Origin: Candidatus Parvarchaeota archaeon
GTDB lineage: Archaea; Nanobdellota; Nanobdellia; Parvarchaeales; Parvarchaeaceae
NCBI GenBank assembly: GCA_030044235.1
Contig: JASHWD010000001.1
Location: 1-5,279, forward strand
Direction: 5' to 3'
Length of the DNA: 5,279 nt
The notes beneath the pieces were generated by a model that made no database searches, had not been told where the DNA came from, and saw only the letters and a program-made list of their open reading frames with translations. Made by a program: the position numbers and the translations under genes. Shown here piece after piece: positions 1-4,605 of this stretch; position 1 is the first letter of the stretch, and each line of letters begins with the position of its first letter.

Positions 1-14
1 AAGCAAAAAAATTA

Positions 15-221
15 ATGTTAAAATACCTTGCTATCTCAAATGAGCACGTTATGAAAATAGATGAATTTAAGTTTCTTAAAGGTGAAGGCGTTTGGCGTTT
101 CTTCGTGGAACTTGGCGGAGTCTACAAACAAATAGATGTAGACAACAACGGCGACGTCGTAAAAGATGAAGAGTTCGATACTATAGAAGAATATAAAAAG
201 AAGCTTCAATACCTTGGCTGA
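15..221 (+). CDS. Uncharacterised 68-aa protein
   Basis: I do not recognise this protein and assign no function. It has no signal peptide, membrane segment or cysteine. Residues 24-51 (VWRFFVELGG, then QIDVDNNGDVV) look like a beta-hairpin in which a Trp-led strand is followed by a 'vDxxGxV' strand. This is faintly reminiscent of PepSY-like folds, but the match is too weak to name. Residues 55-68 form a charged helix ending KKKLQYLG. That ending resembles the tails of the RHH and PP-loop proteins downstream (KLRRLGYL, KLRELGYN). The ATG at 15 is the first in frame, but the frame stays open to the window edge (GCA AAA AAA TTA), so the true start may lie upstream. An ATG at 51 is an alternative. 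No Shine-Dalgarno is visible in the 14 bases available. Base composition matches the neighbours, so the frame is probably a real gene. Confidence 0.6.
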   Translation: MLKYLAISNEHVMKIDEFKFLKGEGVWRFFVELGGVYKQIDVDNNGDVVKDEEFDTIEEYKKKLQYLG

Positions 222-242
222 TATACAAAATAATTTTAATTC

Positions 243-293
243 ACTTTATAAACAAGAACCCGACTTTATAAACAAAAGTTACTTTGTAAACAA
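243..293. repeat. Three direct repeats ACTTT(A/G)TAAACAA
   Basis: Copies lie at 243-255, 263-275 and 281-293. The first two are identical and the third has one A-to-G change. Start-to-start spacing is 20 and then 18 bases, close to two DNA turns, so the copies would face the same side of the helix. Each contains TTTATAAA or TTTGTAAA, which also resembles an archaeal TATA box. They could be tandem regulator sites upstream of the antiporter promoter, or alternative upstream promoters. No protein partner can be named from sequence. Confidence 0.6.
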
Positions 294-295
294 AG
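282..295. promoter_or_regulatory. Inverted repeat CTTTGT-AA-ACAAAG
   Basis: The third direct-repeat copy is extended into a perfect 6-bp inverted repeat with a 2-bp centre (282-287 and 290-295). It is followed directly by a run of seven C (296-302). The first two repeat copies have the TTTATAAA core but not these full arms. It may be the strongest site of a regulator bound to the three repeats. As an RNA hairpin it would have an impossibly small loop, so a DNA site is more likely. Confidence 0.4.
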
Positions 296-305
296 CCCCC
301 CCATA

Positions 306-320
306 GGAAGGTATTTATAA
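306..320 (+). promoter_or_regulatory. Archaeal promoter of the antiporter gene (BRE/TATA)
   Basis: A purine-rich AGGAAGG (306-311, the BRE position) is followed by TATTTATAA (312-320). The TATA element starts 39 bases before the ATG at 351. With archaeal initiation usually about 25 bases below the TATA centre, the transcript would start near 341-345 and be leaderless or nearly so. This fits the absence of a Shine-Dalgarno. The box GTATTTATA (311-319) recurs exactly in the RHH gene promoter (1648-1656). Confidence 0.65.
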
Positions 321-323
321 TGG

Positions 324-349
324 TAATTATAAGTAATTACTTATAATTA
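324..349. promoter_or_regulatory. Perfect 26-bp palindrome, candidate operator of the antiporter
   Basis: TAATTATAAGTAA (324-336) is followed with no spacer by its exact reverse complement (337-349). The site fills the space between TATA box and start codon, covering the predicted transcription start, so a protein bound here would block initiation. Its first 16 bases (324-339) are repeated exactly at 1670-1685 before the RHH gene. The centre is AGTAATTACT. Two-fold symmetry suits a dimeric ribbon-helix-helix repressor. That the neighbouring RHH protein is the ligand is inference. Confidence 0.6.
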
Positions 350-350
350 T

Positions 351-1616
351 ATGGAATTAGCTACGATAAGTTTAAGCACAACGCAATTGCTCTATTTATT
401 TTCTGGGATAGCCGCTCTGCTAATATCGGCGCACATATTTGGAAATTTATTCTCCAGATTCAAATTGCCTAAAGTTGTCGGTGAGATAATCGGTGGCATA
501 GTTCTCGGTCCTACTCTTTTGGGATTTTTCTTCTCTGGTTTGTATACTACGTTGTTCAATGCTTTCTCAGCTGAAGGCTCGCTACTTGCTCTTGTATACG
601 AATTTGGTCTAGTGTTCCTAATGTTCGTTACAGGTTTTGAGTTGAAGAGATTTTTTGAGGAGAGAGACAGGAAACTTACTTGGATACTGATGATATGCTC
701 CACAGCGATACCACTTACACTAGGTTTTTTAATTTTCTCATCTTATAATTTCTCGTTCCTGCTAGGCAGTGCAAATAACATGCTGGCTTTAGAGATTATA
801 TTCGTAACTTCTGTTGCAGTTACTTCTATCCCTGTGATATCAAAGATCTTTTTGGATTTGGGCCTAGCAAAAACTAGATTTGCTAAGGTTATATTAGGGG
901 CTGCGACTGCGCACGATACCGTTCTTTATACAATGCTCGCTATAGCAACTGGTATAGTTACGGCTACTGCTGTGTCGGTCTGGTCTATTGCAGAAGTAGT
1001 GATAGCTACCGTGCTATTCTTTGTGTTTTCTCTTCTGATAATATCAAGATTAATAGAAAGAGCAGGAATCTCTAAATATAACTTCCTAGCCAGAACGTCG
1101 CCGTTGGGCTATCTTATACTTATTTTATTCCTTTTTTCGGCTATAGCGTTATTACTCGGCGTAAATATAATGTTTGGGGCGTTTTTAGCCGGAATATGCG
1201 TATCTACTCTGCCGGATAATCAATTCAAAAAAGCTAAGGAAGGAGTATACGGTTTTTCCTTTGCTCTCTTTATCCCGTTGTATTTTGCTATAGTTGGCCT
1301 GCAACTCGACCTAATTCACTATCTTAATATTGTCTTTATGCTGGAATTCCTCGGCATCTCCTCATTAGTTCAGATGATAGGGAGTCTAATCGCAGCAAAG
1401 ATTTACAAACTTGATTGGCGTTCTAGTTTTAACCTAGCTATAACTATGAATGCAAGGGGCGGTCCGGGAATAGTTCTTGCAACTACCGCTTATTCTTTAG
1501 GCATAATAAACGAAAGTTTCTTTGTAACGCTTATACTGGCGGCGATGATAACTTCATTGATCGCAGGCTGGTGGCTAAAAAGAGAACACGCAGTCGTCTC
1601 TAACTGGAGATTTTGA
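351..1616 (+). CDS. Cation:proton antiporter, CPA2/KefB type (Na_H_Exchanger family)
   Basis: This is a membrane antiporter that probably exchanges Na+ or K+ for H+ across the cytoplasmic membrane. The 421 residues are almost entirely hydrophobic, with about 12-13 membrane segments. Family landmarks in order: GEIIGGIVLGPTLLG (44-58); FVTGFELKRF (92-101); the broken helix around SVAVTSIPV (154-162); the ion-binding helix with H188-D189; FIPLYFAIVGLQLDL (307-321); and the second broken helix NARGGPGIVLA (367-377). Length matches a transport domain alone, and no RCK/TrkA nucleotide-binding domain follows. The pair at the ion site is His-Asp, where DD (NapA-like), ND (NhaP-like) or QD (KefC-like) would be expected, so electrogenicity and ion preference cannot be transferred from those models. 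The ATG at 351 directly follows the palindrome, has no Shine-Dalgarno and gives a normal N-terminus before the first helix. Expression is probably controlled through the palindrome by the RHH protein encoded 68 bases downstream. Confidence 0.93.
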   Translation: MELATISLSTTQLLYLFSGIAALLISAHIFGNLFSRFKLPKVVGEIIGGIVLGPTLLGFFFSGLYTTLFNAFSAEGSLLALVYEFGLVFLMFVTGFELKRFFEERDRKLTWILMICSTAIPLTLGFLIFSSYNFSFLLGSANNMLALEIIFVTSVAVTSIPVISKIFLDLGLAKTRFAKVILGAATAHDTVLYTMLAIATGIVTATAVSVWSIAEVVIATVLFFVFSLLIISRLIERAGISKYNFLARTSPLGYLILILFLFSAIALLLGVNIMFGAFLAGICVSTLPDNQFKKAKEGVYGFSFALFIPLYFAIVGLQLDLIHYLNIVFMLEFLGISSLVQMIGSLIAAKIYKLDWRSSFNLAITMNARGGPGIVLATTAYSLGIINESFFVTLILAAMITSLIAGWWLKREHAVVSNWRF

Positions 1617-1637
1617 TGGCTAAGCGCAAAAATTGCA

Positions 1638-1656
1638 GGTTTAAAAAGTATTTATA
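1638..1656 (+). promoter_or_regulatory. Archaeal promoter of the RHH regulator operon
   Basis: GGTTTAAAAAG (1638-1648) runs into TATTTATA (1649-1656), the same box as at the antiporter. The TATTTATA copy starts 36 bases before the ATG at 1685, predicting a leader of a few bases or none. The upstream TTTAAAAA could be a second TATA element or part of the BRE region. The gap after the antiporter stop is only 68 bases, so readthrough from that gene is also possible. Confidence 0.6.
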
Positions 1657-1659
1657 CTC

Positions 1660-1685
1660 TAATTACTATTAATTATAAGTAATTA
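1660..1685. promoter_or_regulatory. Candidate operator of the RHH gene: TAATTACT-N10-AGTAATTA
   Basis: TAATTACT (1660-1667) and its reverse complement AGTAATTA (1678-1685) flank a 10-bp A/T spacer. The right part, TAATTATAAGTAATTA (1670-1685), is a 16-of-16 match to 324-339 in the antiporter palindrome. The site lies between the TATA box and start codon, and its last base is the A of the ATG. Overlap with the predicted transcription start suggests repression. As the adjacent gene encodes a DNA-binding RHH protein, autoregulation is the simplest reading. The region is A/T-rich, which lowers the weight of the short half-sites alone. Confidence 0.55.
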
Positions 1686-1900
1686 TGGCAAAGCTAACAA
1701 ATAATTTCACTACGGTTTCTATACCTAAGCCGCTAGCTGACAAAGCGAAGAAGTTTATAGAAAGCACGGGATTTACTTCTCTATCCAGTTTCGTAGAGTT
1801 CCTTCTACGCGACATTGTTGCACAGCAAGGTACTGCAAAACCAAAAACTGGAGAAATAAAATCGGTAGAAGAAAAGCTTAGGCGCCTTGGCTACCTATAA
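1685..1900 (+). CDS. Ribbon-helix-helix (CopG-type) transcriptional regulator
   Basis: This is a 71-aa DNA-binding protein expected to act as a dimer or tetramer. Residues 8-14 (FTTVSIP) form the beta-strand that pairs across the dimer and contacts DNA in RHH proteins. Helix 1 is about 15-28 (KPLADKAKKFIEST). The G29-F30-T31 turn and S32 to V45 (SLSSFVEFLLRDIV) form helix 2, the usual 'gf.S.ssfv...lr' pattern of archaeal family members. After a Lys/Pro-rich linker (49-59), the protein ends SVEEKLRRLGYL, a tail also seen on the next gene's product. It appears to be first in an operon with the PP-loop and hydrolase genes (gaps of 36 and 3 bases). The ATG at 1685 overlaps the candidate operator, and no Shine-Dalgarno is present, so translation is probably leaderless. 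It is too small to carry an obvious ligand domain, so what it senses, if anything, is not visible. A toxin-antitoxin role is unlikely because no toxin gene is adjacent. Confidence 0.88.
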   Translation: MAKLTNNFTTVSIPKPLADKAKKFIESTGFTSLSSFVEFLLRDIVAQQGTAKPKTGEIKSVEEKLRRLGYL

Positions 1901-1920
1901 AGATAATTTAATATAACAAA

Positions 1921-1926
1921 AGGAGG
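1921..1926 (+). promoter_or_regulatory. Strong Shine-Dalgarno AGGAGG
   Basis: AGGAGG lies 10 bases before the ATG at 1937 and fixes that start. It is the only strong ribosome binding site in the window, and it precedes an operon-internal gene. The plausible first genes of transcripts have none. A TATA-like TTTAATATAA at 1907-1916 is too close to the ATG to give a transcript containing this site. That supports co-transcription with the RHH gene. Confidence 0.75.
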
Positions 1927-1936
1927 AACGAAAAAT

Positions 1937-2734
1937 ATGAACAAATCAGACGAAGAATTTATGAAGAAAAATAAGTTACAGGACCAGTTTACAGCCGAAA
2001 GGACTAATCGATGCCTTGAACTTATGCGACCAGAAATTCGCAAACTAATGGATTTAAGTTTAGATGAAAAAATTGAAAAATCAAAACAGCTCATAGAAGA
2101 CGCTTTATCAAAATACAAGAGACCGATAATAGGATTTAGCGGAGGGGGGGACAGTGAATGCCTGTTACACATGTTGCTTTCTATAAAAACCGACGTACCG
2201 GTCCTCTACGTTGACACGCGTTATGAATTTGATGAGACACAGAAATTCGTTGAAGAGATAAGAGAAACTTGGAACCTTGAGAACTTTGTTGCTGTAAGAG
2301 CAGAACACGACGCCGTTGAAAAATTCTCAAAAGAATTTGGTAGGGGAACTCCAGAATTTACAGTAGCATTTAATAATTACCACAAAATCCAGCCAATGCT
2401 TAGAGGAATCAAATTACTTAACGCTGATGCGATGCTTGCCGGCATAAGAGCCGTTGAACATGAAGAAAGAGCAAAAGAAGGTCTAATATCGCCTAGAAAA
2501 AACCCGGACCACGATAGGGTGCATCCGATTCTATTCTGGACAAGAGAAGAGGTATTAGAATACTTTAAGAGGTATAAACTAAAAGCCAATCCGTTGTACG
2601 CAAAAGGCTACACTTCATTGGGATCCACCTTAGACACGACTCCTAACACAGACCCTAATGCTCACGAAAGGGCGGGTAGAGGAATAGTAAGGGAAACTGT
2701 GATGAAAAAGCTTAGAGAGCTTGGTTACAATTGA
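1937..2734 (+). CDS. PP-loop protein of the PAPS reductase/CysD family lacking C-terminal cysteines
   Basis: A 265-aa soluble protein of the adenine-nucleotide alpha-hydrolase (PP-loop) fold. The ATP/PAPS pyrophosphate loop is SGGGDSE (68-74). Next come the family motifs YVDTRYEFDET (91-101), AGIRAVEHEERAK (168-180), HPILFWTREEVLEYF (196-210) and NPLYAKGYTSLG (218-229). ERAGR (244-248) near the end resembles the ERxGR of CysD, the small subunit of ATP sulfurylase. PAPS/APS reductases and CysD normally have Cys right after GYxSLG, but here the sequence is G229-S230-T-L-D-T. The only two cysteines are C26 and C75, so neither a C-terminal catalytic Cys nor a Fe-S cluster is possible. Nucleotide binding or adenylyl transfer is more plausible than reduction, but the reaction is unknown. 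An N-terminal charged helical stretch (1-60) precedes the core. The protein ends KKLRELGYN, like the RHH tail. A run of seven G lies within the loop codons. Its stop is 3 bases before the hydrolase start. Confidence 0.82.
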   Translation: MNKSDEEFMKKNKLQDQFTAERTNRCLELMRPEIRKLMDLSLDEKIEKSKQLIEDALSKYKRPIIGFSGGGDSECLLHMLLSIKTDVPVLYVDTRYEFDETQKFVEEIRETWNLENFVAVRAEHDAVEKFSKEFGRGTPEFTVAFNNYHKIQPMLRGIKLLNADAMLAGIRAVEHEERAKEGLISPRKNPDHDRVHPILFWTREEVLEYFKRYKLKANPLYAKGYTSLGSTLDTTPNTDPNAHERAGRGIVRETVMKKLRELGYN

Positions 2735-2737
2735 GTA

Positions 2738-4066
2738 ATGGAGCCGAACGTCTTATTATTGATCTGTGATGGATTAAGACAAGACGTAATTAGTCTTTAT
2801 GGCGGAGAGGCAAAAATGCCTTTCCTAGAATCTCTTGCAAAGGATTCGATGGTGTACGATAACGCCATTACTCCTGCTCCGCACACTTTCCCAGCGCATA
2901 CCTCCCTTTTTACGGGGCTTTATGCTAGTCAGCATGGCGTACATGAAACCGACAAGTTAAAATTACTTGATTTGATCGGGTATGGCCAAAGGCTCGAGGC
3001 TGAAAGAATCGCTGAGTCTTTGTCCAAGAAAGGATACAATACTTTCGGTATCTCTAACAATGTGGTGGTCTCCCCTTTTACCGCTTTTGACATTGGATTC
3101 AATAATTTTATATGTTTAGACCCTTCCCCAAAAGCAAAAGAGTGGGACGTCGTTTCTGAGGCAAGAAAGCTCGGCGCAAGTCCCGGCGCAATAGTAAAGG
3201 CGCTATTGAAGCGCGGACAATTCAGAAAACTGTTTGAATATGCAAGCGCCTGGAGACGCATTAATAGAACAAACACAGCATTGAACTACCCAATAGAAAA
3301 GGGCTCATTAGTAGTAAATGATATCCTTGAAAATTGTAAACTCGTTAGTCCATTCTTTACGTTCATAAACCTGATAGAAATGCATGAACCGTACCATGGG
3401 TACAATCCAAAAGAGACTTGGGACAATTTCACGGGCGTTAAAAAAACGAGCGATAAAAAGGTTGCAAGCCTAAAAAAACAATATATCACTGAAGCTGAAT
3501 ATCTGGACGGCGCAATCGGGAAACTCGTAAAAACATTGAAGGAACGGGAAGTTTACGATAATACATTATTGATAATAACGGCGGACCACGGACAGGCGTT
3601 CAATGAGCACGGCTACATGTACCACGGTACTCCCGGCTTGAATGAAGAGATGACAAGAATACCTCTGATAATAAAATACCCTAACCAGAGAAAATTCGTA
3701 AAAATAGAAGGCTACCAGAGTCTTGTTAACATCAAAGCCTTGATAGATTCTATCCTTAAAGGCGGCGATGATTCTGTTTTGACTAAGAAAGCCGAGTTTT
3801 CGGAAACTTATGGGGCGGTTGTCGCACTTCCAGGCGGATATGAATCAAGGAAAAAATATGTCGAGGACACTTACGAATGGGTCGGAAAGGCCGTGTATAA
3901 AGATGGATACAAGCTAACTATCGATGGCACTCATGGGGTTGTTAAGGAATTCCTAAAAGGGAAAGAGGAGATAAGCGTTAAAGACGCTCCGGAAAAAGCC
4001 AAGGAACTATTAAACGAGATAGCCAAATTCAAAGGAACAGAAAATTTTAAACTCCCTAGCCTTTAA
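2738..4066 (+). CDS. Alkaline phosphatase-superfamily hydrolase (sulfatase-like) with Thr nucleophile
   Basis: A 442-aa metal-dependent phosphate or sulfate ester hydrolase by fold. The N-terminus LLLICDGLRQD gives the first metal ligand, D11. The nucleophile segment is HTFPAHTSLFTGLYASQHGV (49-68). It aligns with the sulfatase C/S-x-P-x-R signature but has T50, P52 and H54. Formylglycine cannot form at Thr, so phosphoester or phosphodiester chemistry is more likely than classical sulfatase activity. FINLIEMHEPY (209-219) is the central motif. TADHG (281-285) supplies D283/H284 and HGTPG (296-300) supplies H296, completing the two-metal site. EEMTRIPLIIKYP (303-315) is typical of the family. 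No signal peptide or membrane helix is seen, so it should be cytoplasmic. The ATG at 2738 lies 3 bases after the PP-loop stop without a useful Shine-Dalgarno, indicating translational coupling. A joint nucleotide, sulfate or phosphate role with that gene is inferred from adjacency only. Substrate unknown; an NPP-like nucleotide phosphodiesterase is one option. Confidence 0.88.
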   Translation: MEPNVLLLICDGLRQDVISLYGGEAKMPFLESLAKDSMVYDNAITPAPHTFPAHTSLFTGLYASQHGVHETDKLKLLDLIGYGQRLEAERIAESLSKKGYNTFGISNNVVVSPFTAFDIGFNNFICLDPSPKAKEWDVVSEARKLGASPGAIVKALLKRGQFRKLFEYASAWRRINRTNTALNYPIEKGSLVVNDILENCKLVSPFFTFINLIEMHEPYHGYNPKETWDNFTGVKKTSDKKVASLKKQYITEAEYLDGAIGKLVKTLKEREVYDNTLLIITADHGQAFNEHGYMYHGTPGLNEEMTRIPLIIKYPNQRKFVKIEGYQSLVNIKALIDSILKGGDDSVLTKKAEFSETYGAVVALPGGYESRKKYVEDTYEWVGKAVYKDGYKLTIDGTHGVVKEFLKGKEEISVKDAPEKAKELLNEIAKFKGTENFKLPSL

Positions 4067-4077
4067 GCAATCTAAAA

Positions 4078-4605
4078 TCAGCTCAGTCCGTATTTTTTCT
4101 TTATTTTGTGTATTTTTGGACCTATGACTACCGCGCAATACGGCTGATAGGGGTGCTTTTCATAATATCTCTGGTGATAATCCTCCGCCGGATAGAATTC
4201 CTCTAGCTTTTTCAGCTCGGTTACAATCGGATTTTCGAAACTAGATTGAAGGTTTTTAATAAATTTCTCTGCTGTTTCTTTTTGCTCTTCTGAATTGTAT
4301 AATATTATCGACCTGTATTGGGTACCGACGTCTCCGCCCTGTCTATTAAGCAGAGTCGGGTCATGCATATTGAAGAAGATGTCCAAAAGCGTTTTTAATT
4401 GGATTATCTTCGGATCATAGTCTATTTTCAATACTTCTGCATGGCCGGTATCGCCTTCGCAAACCATCTCATAAGTCGGATTTTTTACCGTTCCGCCAGC
4501 GTATCCTGGGGTAGTCTTTAAGACTCCTTTGAACATTGAAAATACCGCCTCTGTGCACCAGAAACATCCTCCGCCAAAGACTATGCTTTCACTTTTGTTT
4601 TCCAT
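4078..4605 (-). CDS. msrA: Peptide methionine (S)-S-oxide reductase MsrA
   Basis: It reduces the S epimer of methionine sulfoxide in proteins and free methionine, repairing oxidative damage in the cytoplasm. The 175-aa product has the diagnostic GGGCFWC (11-17) with catalytic C14, followed by TPGYAGG (32-38), [13 protein letters not shown] (45-57), HDPT (81-84), GTQYRS (94-99) and [13 protein letters not shown] (140-152). C157 in PYC, near the C-terminus, is the likely resolving cysteine; C17 and C49 are also present. The ATG at 4605 is chosen over one at 4653. It puts GCFWC at the usual place, and the extra 16 residues of the longer frame resemble nothing in the family and lie in msrB. With this start the gene overlaps msrB by 17 bases, and a weak AAAGG lies about 8 bases upstream. 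The Lys-rich tail [12 protein letters not shown] is unremarkable. The gene ends 11 bases from the convergent hydrolase gene. Confidence 0.96.
   Translation of the reverse strand: MENKSESIVFGGGCFWCTEAVFSMFKGVLKTTPGYAGGTVKNPTYEMVCEGDTGHAEVLKIDYDPKIIQLKTLLDIFFNMHDPTLLNRQGGDVGTQYRSIILYNSEEQKETAEKFIKNLQSSFENPIVTELKKLEEFYPAEDYHQRYYEKHPYQPYCAVVIGPKIHKIKKKYGLS
4091..4117 (+). terminator. Possible T-rich terminator for the RHH-hydrolase operon
   Basis: About 25 bases after the hydrolase stop, the plus strand is strongly T-rich (T6 at 4093-4098, T4 and T5 further on). Archaeal transcripts commonly end at U-rich tracts without a hairpin. The tract is the complement of codons for the Lys-rich MsrA C-terminus, so it may be only a coding by-product. 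If it functions, the convergent transcripts overlap by tens of bases. Confidence 0.3.

Noticed and set aside
324..349. The palindrome as a hairpin terminator of the 68-aa gene
   Set aside because: The stem is almost all A/T, has no loop and no U tract after it, and it sits below a TATA box. A DNA operator explains it better.
222..350. tRNA, other structured RNA or CRISPR-like repeats in the longest intergenic region
   Set aside because: No cloverleaf or stable stem is visible, and three 13-bp repeats with 5-7 bp spacers do not form a CRISPR array.
392..703. Open frame on the minus strand inside the antiporter gene
   Set aside because: It mirrors the membrane-helix codons of a clearly conserved gene, has no promoter or ribosome site and no recognisable motif.
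1685..1900. RHH protein as the antitoxin of a toxin-antitoxin pair
   Set aside because: Neither neighbour resembles a toxin. The upstream gene is an antiporter and the downstream gene a 265-aa PP-loop protein.
2144..2150. Frameshift or pseudogene at the G7 run
   Set aside because: The frame is intact, with the expected SGGGDS and all later motifs in the same frame.
2885..2944. Classical formylglycine-dependent sulfatase
   Set aside because: The nucleophile position is Thr50 and the following Arg is His54, so the C/S-x-P-x-R modification signal is absent.
2929..3489. Two open frames on the minus strand inside the hydrolase gene, and similar ones at 1891-2172 and 2377-2589
   Set aside because: All lie opposite conserved coding sequence, contain low-complexity Ser/Leu/Phe-rich translations and lack start signals.
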